DNA from: Escallonia rubra
Lineage: Eukaryota; Streptophyta; Magnoliopsida; Escalloniales; Escalloniaceae
Length of the DNA: 64,000 bases
Assembly: GCA_033065855.1 (NCBI GenBank)
Contig: JAVXUO010001086.1
Coordinates: 1 to 64,000, forward strand
Direction of reading: 5' to 3'
Shown here piece after piece: positions 10,851-22,870 of this stretch. The notes under the pieces are model-generated. The model saw only the letters and a list, made by a program, of their open reading frames with translations. It was not told where the DNA came from and searched no databases. Within the stretch, counting starts at the first letter, position 1, and the number at the start of each line of letters is the position of its first letter. Both the position numbers and the translations under genes were made by a program.

Positions 10851-13241
10851 ATGGCTGCCGTGACACCCGAAGGTTCTCAATTTGATGCTCGTCAGTTTGA
10901 TGCCAAAATGAATGAGCTGTAAGTTTAGTCTTCCCATTAATATGGATCGGCCCTTTGTATTTTCTTTGTATGATAATATGTTACTTTTTGCAATGATCTA
11001 TGCCCATGTCATCATTTTGTTACCGTAACCATGATTTGGTTTGGTGTTTTTGTGGGAACAGACTTGGAGCTGACGGACAAGAGTTCTTCACATCTTATGA
11101 TGAGGTTTATGACAGTTTTGATGCTATGGGATTGCAAGAAAACCTCTTAAGGGGCATCTATGCTTATGGTAATGGAGACTCCCTCTCTCTTCCTCCCTCC
11201 CTCCCTCCCTCACTCTCTCTCCCCTCCCCCCCCTCTCTCTCCGCCCCCCCCCCCCCCTCTCTCTCCGCCCCCCCTCCCTCTGTGTGTGCATGCGTGAGCC
11301 CGCGCAGTCTTCAGTTCTTGAGTGCATTAGAGCTTCTTTGTCCTGTGGGTAAGGGGCGTTTATGCTTATGGTAATGGAGATCATGACTCTGTGTTTGTGT
11401 TGGCAATAACAAAAGTCTTCAGTACTTGAGAGCGTTAAAGCTTCTTTCTCCTTTGGGTAATTGGTCAGCCATCTGAGTGATCTATATCTGAACTATGCCA
11501 AACTTACTTTTCTGAATTGTCTGCTGGGATCTTTCTTGCATCTTACTGTTTCGGTACTTGCTAGAGTCCATTAAGAGAATTGAAGTATTGGCAGTACATA
11601 TATTTTTCGTTAAAATAGCAACTTCGAGGTTTGTAGGTGTTTGTAGATAGAGATTGTAACCTATTTGTACTTCCAGTGAGTAGTCTGTGATTTTATCGGT
11701 GATAATTCTTATTCTTAATGTGCATAATAAAGCCACGACCCTTACTGTTATCATTTTTTTATCCACTTTCCTTAATCTTGAAAGCTGAATTTGGGTTCAA
11801 TTTTCCTTTAAAGGTTTTGAGAAGCCCTCTGCAATTCAGCAAAGGGGGATTGTTCCCTTTGTTAAGGGACTTGATGTGATTCAACAGGCACAATCTGGCA
11901 CTGGAAAGACCGCAACTTTCTGCTCTGGAGTTTTGCAGCAGCTCGACTACAGCATTGTTGAATGCCAGGCGTTGGTCCTTGCTCCCACTCGTGAGCTCGC
12001 ACAGCAGATTGAGAAGGTTATGCGAGCACTAGGTGATTATCTTGGTGTGAAGGTTCATGCTTGCGTGGGAGGAACTAGTGTCCGTGAAGATCAGCGCATT
12101 CTCTCTAGTGGGGTTCATGTTGTTGTTGGTACCCCTGGTCGTGTGTTTGACATGTTGCGGAGGCAGTCGCTTCGCCCTGATTATATCAAGATGTTTGTGT
12201 TGGACGAAGCAGATGAAATGCTTTCAAGAGGTTTCAAGGATCAGGTTCTCTCCTTTCCTTTCCTTTCCTTGATACGTATCTTCTGCAGTAATTTGCCTTG
12301 TCCCACTACTTTATAGAGTTGTTACCGCTTTCCTTTGGCTGGTCATCTGCTGCGCATAGGATTGCATGTGTCAAGAAAGTTTTAGTACATGGTTAGTTAT
12401 TGTATAGACGAGGAAAAGCTTCCCTTTCTTATGTTCGCAGTACTTGGTTGAGTGCATCTGTATTCAAGGTTTATGTGCTTTATTTGTGTGATGCGTTCTT
12501 GCCTTCCTAAACTTGATACGTTGCTGCTTTACTGAATTTTATGCTGTCCTGATTGCTTTCTGTTGAAAACAATTCATTCTAATGCTCAAATTTTGTTCTT
12601 GCCAGATCTATGATATTTTCCAGTTGCTGCCACCAAAAATTCAGGTTGGTGTATTCTCTGCTACGATGCCTCCCGAGGCCCTCGAAATCACAAGAAAATT
12701 CATGAACAAGCCTGTGAGAATCCTGGTGAAGCGTGATGAGCTTACGCTCGAGGGTATCAAACAATTTTATGTCAATGTTGAGAAGGAGGAATGGAAGCTT
12801 GAGACACTCTGTGATCTGTATGAGACTTTGGCCATAACGCAAAGCGTCATCTTCGTCAACACTAGGCGCAAGGTTGACTGGCTGACTGACAAGATGCGTG
12901 GCCGTGACCACACAGTCTCGGCCACTCATGGGGACATGGACCAGAACACGAGGGACATCATTATGAGGGAATTCCGATCTGGATCCTCTCGTGTGCTAAT
13001 TACCACTGATCTCTTGGCCCGTGGTATTGATGTCCAGCAAGTCTCTCTGGTGATTAACTTTGATCTTCCAACTCAGCCGGAGAACTACCTCCATCGAATT
13101 GGTCGTAGTGGACGATTTGGGAGGAAGGGTGTCGCCATCAACTTTGTGACCAAAGATGATGAGAGGATGCTGTTTGACATACAGAAGTTCTATAATGTAG
13201 TTGTTGAGGAGCTGCCAGCCAATGTTGCTGATCTCCTTTGA
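10851..13241 (+). CDS. EIF4A: Eukaryotic initiation factor 4A (DEAD-box RNA helicase)
   Basis: This gene encodes the ATP-dependent RNA helicase of the cap-binding eIF4F complex, which unwinds mRNA leaders in the cytosol so that 40S ribosomes can scan. Coding exons are 10851-10918, 11062-11168, 11814-12244 and 12606-13241, all with GT-AG borders. They sum to 1242 bp, that is 413 residues plus stop, the length I expect for plant eIF4A. Visible motifs are the Q-motif region (about 58-68), AQSGTGKT (84-91), PTREL (116-120), DEAD (189-192), SAT (220-222) and HRIGRSGR (365-372), ending VADLL. The N-terminus [20 protein letters not shown] fits canonical eIF4A rather than the exon-junction protein eIF4A3. 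All key residues are present and the gene looks intact. It is preceded by a non-coding exon and a long leader intron; the 3' UTR probably runs to about 13.5 kb. Confidence 0.97.
11189..11282. repeat. CT/C-rich tract in eIF4A intron 2
   Basis: CTCCCTCC repeats and C runs lie inside the intron 11169-11813. A related block (TTATGGTAATGGAGA) occurs on either side of it, at about 11164 and 11366, so the tract looks like local duplication plus microsatellite growth. Confidence 0.8.
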
Positions 13242-13884
13242 TGAGGTTTTGACTCCGTGAGGTACATTGTTTCTTATGTGGAAGTAATTTATGGTCTTAT
13301 TTCTTAGAAGTCTAGTTAAACTTGTGTTGAACTTACTGCTGGGAGATGGGGTCACATGATTTCCAGTTGGGACTTCCTATTCCCAGTTTGGTTTGTAGCT
13401 TTGGATCCAATTTGCGAATTTTGTTTGTTTGGTTTGTAATTCAAGTTTCCCAAAATAACTAGCAATACTCTCTGGTTCTTGAATTGATATTTTGTTCTAC
13501 AGTTGCTTTTATTTTCCTTCGTGAGAGGGGATATTGTGTAGACTTGCTAGAACATCTGTTACTTTCTATCTGTAGTAGTCAAGTTTTATTCGCCTTTTAA
13601 CAATGCATTTTATCTCCCAAATGAGAGTTGACTAACGAGTCATGTAATCATGCTTCGGAAACCTTATCGTGAAACGTTTGTGCGTTTTCCATTATTACCA
13701 ATCATTCAAGTCTCTCTTTCAAACCTCAAGGTGGAAGAAATGACAAAAGTCTAGATGGGATTACTCTAAAGTCGTTCGTTTCAATCTTCGTACGAACGAG
13801 TTACAATATGCAGTTCTATTCATAGCACAAAAAAAAAACATTATAAGAAAAGTATTGAGTGTTTCAAAACTAATGGTTATAATA
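13242..13884. other. eIF4A 3' UTR and downstream flank
   Basis: The T-rich sequence after the stop probably includes the 3' UTR to about 13.5 kb. No certain poly(A) signal was chosen. No further gene was seen. Confidence 0.5.
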
Positions 13885-14165
13885 CTGAATAATTTTTTTG
13901 CCTCTGTTGGCCCTTCTTCGTGTCCCATCAGTCCTTCTTTGTACAATATTCACTCGTACAGTACCACGATATACATGGACTCGTTACTCTTTTTTCCTGT
14001 GTGCACTCGACGTAATATCATTGAATATTAACAAATACGGAATAACTTTTTAGTTCCGTTTGTTCTTTTCATATCCCATCGGTCCCTCTTTGTACAATAT
14101 TTACTCGCACAATACTAAGATATGCTTGGACTCCTTACTCTTTTTCCCACCGTGCAGCAGCGAAT
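13885..14165. repeat. Imperfect direct duplication, about 151-bp spacing
   Basis: The block TCCCATCAGTCC...TTTGTACAATATTCACTCG...GGACTCGTTACTC (about 13885-14010) recurs at about 14036-14165 with scattered changes. The GTACAATATT cores are at 13941 and 14092. Confidence 0.75.
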
Positions 14166-14244
14166 TTTTTTTTTTTGGTGTGTGTTTTGGTTGGGGGTGG
14201 GGGGGTGGGGTTGGTTTGTGAGACGCTAGTCTTTAAATAAATAA

Positions 14245-15320
14245 GGGATAATTGCGTAAAATACCCCTGTGGTTTGGGGTAGTTGCAAAAATACCCCTGT
14301 TGTTACAAAATTTGCGGGAAGACACATGAGCTTACAAATGTGTTATATCATAAAATTCCCGTAACAGAATAATGAAAATGTCTAAATTGCCCCTCTATAT
14401 AATTTCGAAATGCATCAATTTTTTCATTTCTAAGTTGTGACTTCCAAAGGAACAAAAAATTGGTGGTAAACCCAACTCCACCTAGGTTCATCTCAATCCA
14501 TCCGAAGACATAAGAAGATTTAATGGCGGCGACGCAGCGAGAGTCTAGGGTCAATCCTGGCGGGACTGGCGGCGACGCAGCAAGTGGCTGGGCTCAATCG
14601 CGATGGGGTTGGCAGCGGCGTAAGTGGGGATCGATTGGGCTGCCTTGAACGGTAACGACACTAGATGTGACTGATTTACCCGGATTGGACAAACTCAAAT
14701 CTAGGGTTTAAATCGTACAATGCGATTTGAAACCCTAGATCTTAGTTTCAGCGATTAGGGTTCGATATGACTGGGCGGTGATGGCAGCTGCGGTACTGGG
14801 TGCCGACTGTGGATGGTGCCGGTTGTAGATCTAGGGTTTTTGTTTGAATGGTGGACAGGGCTAGGAACATGGTGGGTGATTTGGGCTGGTTGCGGTGGTG
14901 TAAGTGTCGGGGTGATGAAGGGGCTTTCGCCAACAGTGCACGGTAGCGGGGCTAGCGGCATCGTAGGCGCATGCTGGTGGCTGACGGGAAATGAGATGTG
15001 GGTGGGCTCGGTGTCATCCGCTGGCGCAAATGGAGGCGCCCAAGGTGGGTGGTGGCAGACGGGGCGATGGCGGCTAGGGTGGTGGTTGGCAAAGGTGGCG
15101 GCTAGGGTTAGGTTTTGGACAAATTGAAGAGATAAAAAGTGAGGGTATTTTTGTCTTTTTAAAGTATAAATTTTTTACTAAACGCACTTTAAAAATTTAG
15201 ATGATTTGTCTAACAGCTGCAACAAAATAAGCACTAGAGGGAGGCCTTTGCAATTTTTGTAACAACTTGTGTGTTTTTGCAACTACTCTAAACCATATGG
15301 ATATTTTACGCAATTATCCC
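14245..15320. mobile_element. Mutator-like element with 9-bp target duplication
   Basis: The termini are GGGATAATTGCGTAAAATA at the left and its inverted form at the right, with inverted similarity continuing about 75 bp through GTAGTTGCAAAAA and GTTGTTACAAAA. A perfect 9-bp target duplication, AATAAATAA, flanks it at 14236-14244 and 15321-15329, which is diagnostic of Mutator-type insertion. The 1076-bp element has no transposase. Its interior (about 14520-15120) is GC-rich, full of GGCGGC/GGTGGT, and has long overlapping open frames on both strands that I do not recognise; it could be captured gene sequence. Confidence 0.88.
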
Positions 15321-15329
15321 AATAAATAA

Positions 15330-15918
15330 CAAGTAGATGGTTGAAACTTCAAAGGAACATAAAGCAGGAAGAAAAATACTTTATAATAATTTCCTCTTTG
15401 GAGAAAAGCACACGGTTCTTACGTGCCCTTTTAGCTGGAAGTTGTTCTTACAAGTTATGAACACTGACACACAGAAAAAGTCTCCTACTTTACTTCTTGT
15501 TTCAAAGTTGAATGTGAGTAGCCTTACTTTTGCTAAAGCAGGTAAATTATGTCCTTCCAAAATCATGCAAATGGCATGTCCAAGCAAAAGTTAAAAGTAT
15601 CTACAGATTAAGAGTTAAAGCAAAAGTTCTAAAAGTTTTAAGATTTTTAATTAACTACTATATTACCCAATAAGAAAGGGATTTGTTCAACTTTGATGCT
15701 GCATTAATAGTAAGAATTTATGAAGAATACTTTGGTAGTCAAATGATATTGCATACGAGAGCGAATTACCAAAATTATTGAACGAAACTAGCTAAGTGGT
15801 TGGATGACATGGATTGAACAGTAATATATGAATGTGTTTGATTCGTACTATATTAGCACAAGAACGCTTTTAATTAGTATTATTTTTAACAAGTATGCTC
15901 AAGAAGATGAGAAACTCA
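15330..15918. other. Intergenic, nothing recognised
   Basis: AT-rich sequence. An 85-codon frame (15337-15594) and its antisense shadow have no domain or codon pattern that supports a gene. Confidence 0.4.
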
Positions 15919-15926
15919 CCACATAT

Positions 15927-16487
15927 TAGGGGTGAGCACGGTTCGGTTGGTTCGGTTTGAAGGCTGAATACCAAACCGAACCGACCACCATCGGTTTGGA
16001 AGAAAAAAAACCAAACCGTAGTTGAACGGTTTGGTTTCAGTGGTTCAATTTCAATGGTTTGGACGGATCAAACGGATTGGTTTGGACGGATTGACCGGTT
16101 TGGGTTAGTAATTAATTTTTGGATTTTTTTGGGCCTAAATATTGATTATTTAGCATTATTTATACACATAATAACTAGTTTTTTAGAGCCTACCTATTGA
16201 AATTAGGTAGAGTTTACACATATATGTGGTGGTTAGATCATAAGTATAGCAAAAATTAAATAATGACTAGGATTAGATAAAGATTTATAAATTAGATATA
16301 TATAGGTTCGGTTTGGTTCGATTTAGAACGGTTTCGAAAATACCAAACCGAACCAACCGAACCGAACATCGGTTTGGTAAAAAAAAAGCAAACCAATTGT
16401 TTCTTTAAATCGGTTTGTGATTAGCCGGTTTGGTCGGTTCGATTTGACCGGTTGGATTGGTTTGAACGGTTTAAATGCTGAACCCTA
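15927..16487. mobile_element. hAT-like element with GGTTCGGTTTGG repeats
   Basis: The ends are TAGGGGTGAGCA and, inverted, TAGGGTTCAGCA. A perfect 8-bp target duplication, CCACATAT, lies at 15919-15926 and 16488-16495. The 561-bp body is crowded with ACCGAACC/GGTTCGGTTTGG motifs near both ends and has no coding capacity. The 8-bp duplication and the motif-packed ends place it in the hAT superfamily as a non-autonomous element. Confidence 0.88.
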
Positions 16488-16495
16488 CCACATAT

Positions 16496-17036
16496 AAAAG
16501 AGAAGTCGCGAGAAAGCGACGTGAAGGTTATGTGATATGAACAGAGCTATGATATCATGTTAAAGCGTGATATTTAATTTAAAAATATGTTTAAGAGAAG
16601 AAGAAATTCATGGAATATAAAAAACGACCTCAATTCTCTTATGTACATTCCATGTATAACTTGACAATTAAGAAAAGATCAGATGCCAGTGAATCTGATT
16701 CTACCACAACTGTTCAGCATAGTTGTGGAGATTACGAAATATACCTTGCATTGATAAGTGATAACATAGCTGTCGTCTGTCTTGTTGACTGGTTCAACTC
16801 CAACTTAGATTTCTCCAGACAATAAATAAGCATGATTCCCCATTAAAAACGGCGTTTAAGAACTCAACATCAATCAATGTATAAACAAATTGGGAAGCCA
16901 ACTTCCTCAACTTGCCCGTTAGGCTCCCCACTGCCTATCCATTTTTCACTTTCCCCACCTTGTTAAGGTCAATATACTCTTAAAAGACCAGATTTCTTGC
17001 TCATCTTTTTCAGCTTCTGAAACCATCAAAAACCCA
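16496..17036 (+). promoter_or_regulatory. Upstream region and leader of the DUF3511 gene
   Basis: The hAT-like element ends about 540 bp before the start codon, so it may sit in the distal promoter. The proximal part (about 16930-17036) has a CT-rich stretch and a short leader ending CATCAAAAACCCA before ATG. A 71-codon open frame at 16610-16825 is not convincing as a gene. Confidence 0.35.
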
Positions 17037-17399
17037 ATGGGTGATTACAGATCAAAGTCGTATCATGTAGATGACAGGATGCAGATGGAGAGGTACTATG
17101 GACCAGGTCCAACAACATCAAACCCTGATGGTTTCAGGTCTTACAGTGTCTCATATTCATCTTCCTATGCACCACCGCCGCCGCCAGGCCAGGCGGGTCG
17201 AGGTAGCGGGAAGGATTTGAAGTTGAAGAAAGCAAAAAGCACAGGCGGGTCTTGGAACTTGACTGATCCTGAGTTCCAGAGGAAGAAGAGGGTTGCTAGC
17301 TATAAGGTTTATTCTGTTGAAGGGAAGGTCAAAGGGTCTTTCAGGAAGAGCTTCAGGTGGCTTAAAAATAAGTACACCAACGTTGTCTATGGGTGGTAG
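17037..17399 (+). CDS. DUF3511-domain protein
   Basis: A single-exon gene for 120 residues. The N-terminal half is low-complexity: Arg/Tyr/Ser-rich with a PPPPP run near 47-51. The C-terminal 48 residues carry the plant-specific DUF3511 signature: GSWNLTDPEFQRKKRVASYK, then VYSVEGKVKGSFRKSFRWLK and the terminal VVYGW. No signal peptide or membrane segment is seen; the protein is strongly basic. The molecular function of the family is not known to me. The start is the first ATG after a short leader and gives the usual family length. In Arabidopsis a DUF3511 gene lies next to NIPA9 and LOG8, which supports this as the conserved neighbour of the two genes further right. No intron or damage is seen. 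Confidence 0.93.
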   Translation: MGDYRSKSYHVDDRMQMERYYGPGPTTSNPDGFRSYSVSYSSSYAPPPPPGQAGRGSGKDLKLKKAKSTGGSWNLTDPEFQRKKRVASYKVYSVEGKVKGSFRKSFRWLKNKYTNVVYGW

Positions 17400-19474
17400 T
17401 GATTGGTAACGGTACCTTTTAGTTTTAGCTTTCCAATTGTCTTCTTCTTCGAAGGCTTGTTGGTTTTTGTGAGGAACATGTCTCTTTCTGTAAATCTATC
17501 TTTGTATACTGTGATCCTTGAGAAATTCTTAATTATTGCTCTGGTAATTGTTCTTCTCTGAATGAAATGTAACAATTGAATGAATGAATTTTCTTATGTG
17601 TAAGATGCATCTTCAGGAAATGATGCCAAATAAACCCTGTACTTAATCTGTAGTACTACTTCCAAATCGTTTCACTCATGGAATACGTGCAATTAAGGCT
17701 TTGAAGGAGTGTCCCGTTCGATAAATGGATGACAAACGATTCAATGGCTTGCCAATGTTCTAGTGACAGGATTAAGTAAGTGGTCGTTTTTTCGTCATTT
17801 TTAGATGGCAATGGTTTGATTTTGGTGAGTTCTTTGCTTATAGATCCGATGGGTCACCAAATGAATTACATAATTTGAGTGCATCATATGGCAAAGCCCT
17901 TGATTAGGTTGGTATTTGATCTGTATCTTTGTGTATATGGAGAAGAGAGCGTATGGCTTTGTCCAGCTTAGAAAGGTTTATTTGTGTTGGCCACAGGTTG
18001 ATAGACCTACAAGGCCAGTAAATGGTGCTGGTTTCTCCCCGAGTGTTAGTTCCGTTATGCTGCGAGCCTGAGATTAAAAGCTGAAAATCGATTTCTAATG
18101 CACGGGCTCTCGCTGTGACACATTAATTCAGGAGTGAGTTGTCCAAACTTGAAACTACTTTGTTTTCTGAAGATGTCTTTTGCTACTTACTGGGGGTTTC
18201 CTGAGGTAAAAACTCCTGCAGGTGGCCAGATATCTGGTAGCAAACTCTGTGAAGTGTTGCTCCGACAAATGGGCTTGTATGAGTTGGATGGTTTGACTTC
18301 TGGTGATGATAAATTGTGTACGTTTAATTTGAGTTTATAGAAAGTCTGCTTCGTAATGGTTGAGGCCACGTATCTTAAGTTTGACTTGCTCGCAGATTTT
18401 TTATGCTTCTCCTTCCTATTATTCTTAGCTACCCCTTGTAACAATGATTATGGAATAACCTACAACTTGATCGGTTGTTTTCTTATAGTACTGGCACTGA
18501 TGTTCCTTCCCTTGGCTGAAATGCTTGATCTATCAACGACTTCGTACGTGTGTACTTGCATAAACAAACCGTTGGCTTGCAAAAAATTGAGTAGCCCAGT
18601 TGCCATGATAGTGTTAGTTGAGAATCTTGCAAACAACCCCCCCCCCCCCCCCCCCCACCCCACTCCCCCTCTCCGGTCCCCCCTAATGAGTTAAGCTCTA
18701 TGCCACTGTCTGGCTATTTCTTGTGAAGGAAATAATGTCTGTCATGTAAGCCCTTGTGTTTTCTATGAAATTGGTGCCGCTGTTCTTCTTCGTAGCAACA
18801 AGAATGACTCATTTGACTTTCATTTCCATGTCATCTTAGATCATTATGTCCCATATTTCGTACATTTGTAGCTGCCAAAAGTGTTTAATATAATGGCGAA
18901 GTCTTTCTGCGACGCATTCATTTCTCTGTTTAAATAACTTCATTCCAGCGAGTACTTCCTTCTCCAGCTACCAAGCTGATATTTCTTCAACTTGTTATCT
19001 ATGCTGGGCATTAGTTAGGGTCAACGTATGAGTTGTTCCTTTGATATCTCAGTTGGCACCATGTTGGAGCCTCTCCTCACAAAATGTTCTATCTGAGCTA
19101 GGATCTTCTTGAACATCTGAATGCTCCATCTGACCAAGTCTTGTCTCCTCATAAACTAGTCTATCTGAATTAGGATCTTCTTGAACATCTTTTTCGAGGT
19201 CTTGTTAAAATCCAAGTGTAAAGGTATGTGGTCAGGGAGGAAGAATGATCAAAGATCAAAAAGGGGTTGCCGCTAAAAATGATGCATCTATAAAGTAAAC
19301 AGCTAATGCCAAAACAAAGTCTTAAACCATACTTCAAATGCAGTTTAAGTATCACATTTTATGCTTATCAAATTAGTACCTCAAATGGACGTCAAACATT
19401 TTAAAGTAAGTATGTCGATCCTGAAAAAATCATTAAGAGGAACATGTGTCCGTAATCATCCCAGTAAACGAAGG
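17400..19474. other. Intergenic, no gene recognised
   Basis: 17400-17580 is probably the DUF3511 3' UTR. The rest has scattered short frames on both strands, a 20-base C run at 18637-18656, and a 72-bp direct repeat on the minus strand (about 19083-19191) described separately. Confidence 0.4.
19083..19191 (-). repeat. 72-bp repeat coding for 24 residues (minus strand)
   Basis: The block AGGATCTTCTTGAACATCT occurs at 19100 and again at 19172, exactly 72 bp apart, with similar sequence around it. Read on the minus strand it gives two in-frame copies of DVQEDPxSDR followed by a stop. It looks like the tail of a decayed or unrecognised protein gene. Confidence 0.55.
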
Positions 19475-20460
19475 TAGCGTTTAAAATAGTTTTTGATTTC
19501 AGTTTTGAAAACTGAAAAAAAAAATAAAAAAAAATAAACCCTTATCCTTTGAGAAACAGATTTAGTTTGTCTTTTTTCTCCCTCAGTTTTATAAAACAGT
19601 TTTTAAAGTGAGGCTGTTTTTGAAAACTTTGAGTTTTCAGTTTTGGTTCTTTTTTTTAAAAATCCACCTTTTTAACTTTTTTTGGAAATATTTTATGTAT
19701 TTTCTTTCTTTCAATCTTCATTACCAACACATATCACTCAAGAACACAAAACCACCAACATTGCCAACCACCATACTCAATTGATCGCCACCGCCACCAC
19801 AACAACTGACTGCCGATATCAACACACCCGAACACCAAACCTGCCAGCACGATCAACCACCATAGTCATTGACTGTCGCCGTCACCACCACCAACGACCA
19901 ACACCTACAAACACCGCCAACCACTGATAACCACAATCACCACCACCATCACCACTGACTAACACCGCCGGACACCAAACTCTCTAACATCGGTCTCTAA
20001 ATCCGGCCAAATCACCACCATACTGACCAAGATTGTCCCTACAACAAAAACCCCACGAAAAGATTTCATCCATATATAAACTCTAGTATTTTCGATTTGT
20101 GCAGGTGAATTTCAAGCCAATCAACCCCCAATTAAACTAATGAAGCCCTAATTCGCAAATTAATGGGTTGCTGCCATAGCAGTAGTTGGACGCTGGCAGA
20201 GGAGATGTCTTGGTCGTGGTGGGACTGCTTCTGATTGTTGAAAGTAAGAGCTCAGAATAAACTCTCAAGTATTGACGAAAGAAAAGAAAAGAGAAAAAAT
20301 AGAAAAGAGAATAGAGGAAAAAGAAAATATAAGTAAAAACCAATTATACAAAACAATATCAAACAATCCACCAATTTTGTAAAAAAGGAAAACTCAAAGA
20401 TATTTTGGTTTTGGTGTCTTCGAAAACTCCCGAAAATAATTTTATTTTGTTTTTCTCTTC
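19475..20460. mobile_element. Possible Tourist-like relative, eroded
   Basis: CAGTTTTGAAAACTGAAAAA-type ends flank a CCACCACC-rich middle, the same architecture as the Tourist-like copies in this window but longer. Clear terminal GTTTGACA and a target duplication are lacking, so borders and family are tentative. Confidence 0.3.
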
Positions 20461-22599
20461 CTTACCTAGCGACGTCAAAGTTCCACCAGTGTCCGCCACT
20501 CATCACCACGTAGGAGCACCTTCACCCGCCATACACCATCACCACTTAATCCACAGCCACAACCACAACCCTTTCATCAAGCCCACGACACTAACCATTA
20601 CTCTAAAAAAATCCCACCTGTAGATCTACCTAATGAGCCACCAAGGATCAACACCTCCGAAACAACCATCACCATCGCCACTATCACTCCACCCACCATG
20701 GCCCCACCCACCAGAAAATGATCATCCGTGACGATTGTGAATTTCCGTGACAATAAACAACAGAATTCAAGTAAGATTTCTAAGTTGATGGAGTATTAAT
20801 TTGCCAGTGGTAGAATACTGCTAGTGGTTGTGAACTTTTCCACGAGTGTTAGTGGATTAGTTTTGTGGCGGTGGGTTAGCCGGTGGTAAGGCCTCGAGCT
20901 CCTACTTCTGCCTACATGCCCACGTTACATCGAGTGCCTAATCAATACCACCTAATCAACTGCTATATTTCATCATGGGGGCAATTGTTGAAAGTCAATC
21001 CGAAGATCTCAGACTTGCAAGTCTTAGGTCAAACTGTACCTACAAAGAATCGAGTGCCTGAAGATGCCATAAAATTATCAAGCGCCGAAGCTTCAATAAT
21101 TTGACGACAAAGGCGAAGAAGCTACACCCAACTTAACTTCAAGTTGTATTTGAAGAACCAAAGTTTTTTTTTTTTATTTCTTAACAGGTAGGCTATCTCA
21201 ATGGGGTCAACTACATCTACTTACAGCGTAAAATTTGGATTATTTGATCCAACCACAGTTGGATATACTCCAATATGTTTCTCAAATATTATTCTTCATC
21301 GTGTTGAAGTGCCGTCAAGTGCTCCCTGATACGAGCTTAAATTGTTAAAGATACCCTTTGACACGAGTTGTCAACGATGCTACCTTGTACGAGACTTGAT
21401 GTTAAACTCAAATTTCTTTAAGAACTCTATGACACGGTTGAAAAGTATCTTCATTGATCACTCATACGAGTAGCTGCTAAATTCATTTTTAGCGGAAAAA
21501 CCCTTCACACAAGTTAAAATAGTTTGAAAAATTGTTACCGGTGATACTCCTCTATACGACTTGAAGTTGTATTCAAATTTCTTCAAGAACTCCATGACAC
21601 AAGTTGCAAATATTTGCGAAAGCCTTTTCATCTTCCTCATAAATCATTTGTAAAGTTTTTTTGTTGAACAAGTTCAAGTTACCGGTAGAACTATGTTAGA
21701 ATTGATTACTCAGGGCACATAGGCAACTTAGGCCTAAATTCTGTGTTCAGTCACGAAATCAAAAAAATTATGAATTTTTTGATACTAGCCTACCGTTCAA
21801 GCACTAGTATATCGTGCGGTGGCCAAGTCTGGAGAGGGTATTTGCAGGATGGGGCATTCGGTGCATGTCGCTATTCCTAGATCCAACCTACCTGTATCTG
21901 AGAGGAATAAAATATTTTTTTTAAAGTCATGGGTCCACTTTTTACACGTCAGTGGAATCTTTTATTGTTATTAGTATCTTTTCATTTTCCCTATCGAGGA
22001 TGCCTCTTAAATTGCCCAGACTACTAGTCTTAGAGCCAAAATGGTAAATTCTATGCAAATCACAAGTTTGTTATGCGTTATCTATTGGTCTTTGCAATGT
22101 ATGTTTATTGATAAATAGGAAGGTGACACGTGTCCCATAAAGTGGATATGACAGAAAGACTAATTTGACAATGATTATTATTGTAATTACCTTTTAATAT
22201 GTCACAATAAGGTGGTCTGGCCTATCAAAACACATCATGCGTCATCTTGAAGCATATTATGCCTTGAATATGGTATTTATCTCTTTACAAAATTAAGAGA
22301 TAATTATTAAGGTCTCATAGTTTTATAGCAAGACTCTCTCATCTACCACAATAAAAATAGAGTGAGCCCTCGGGAGAAAATATATAATGCTGACATCAAG
22401 CTAGAGAGAACTCCATCATATTCAAAGCCCAAAGCTCTCGCATTTATTCTGTAAAAATATTCAACTACAAGCTACTAAATTTGCACAAAGATCCTCACTT
22501 TTTTAAACACGATCAATCTGCTCGATCCGAGTTCAAGTTACAAGCTCTCAATCAAGCTACAATCTCTCGAGATAACATTTTCAAGGTCTGCAATGTCGC
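20461..22599. other. Repeat-like stretch, no host gene
   Basis: There is no supported host gene. The block TTTCTTTAAGAACTCTATGACAC (near 21414) recurs as TTTCTTCAAGAACTCCATGACAC (near 21577), part of an imperfect tandem repeat about 163 bp apart. The segment 22330-22580 has the composition and motifs of a plant LTR (a leader-like run rich in CTCTC and AAGCT), so an old, broken LTR-element fossil is possible but unproven. Confidence 0.35.
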
Positions 22600-22623
22600 G
22601 TTCTTTCTATCTCAAATCTAGAA

Positions 22624-22625
<2 letters not shown>

Positions 22626-22670
<45 letters not shown>
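22626..22670. repeat. (AT)n microsatellite
   Basis: About 22 uninterrupted AT units. Confidence 0.95.
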
Positions 22671-22674
<4 letters not shown>

Positions 22675-22846
22675 CTTGTTCTTTTCTTTCAGACTCAAAA
22701 TTTGTGTGTACACTGCAACAGAAAGTTGGTAAATTGAATCAATTAAACACATTTTGAGTGTAAAGAGAAAACTAGTATTGAAATGAAGAAGAGATTGATA
22801 TTTTTGGATGAGGGTTGAATGATGGGTAGTGAAGTGCGCGCGCGCT

Positions 22847-22870
22847 GAGAGAGAGAGAGAGAGAGAGAGA
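22847..22870. repeat. (GA)n microsatellite
   Basis: Twelve GA units directly after a CGCGCGCG run. Confidence 0.9.

Noticed and set aside
12579-12929. 116-codon minus-strand frame opposite eIF4A
   Set aside because: Antisense of the well-supported helicase exon.
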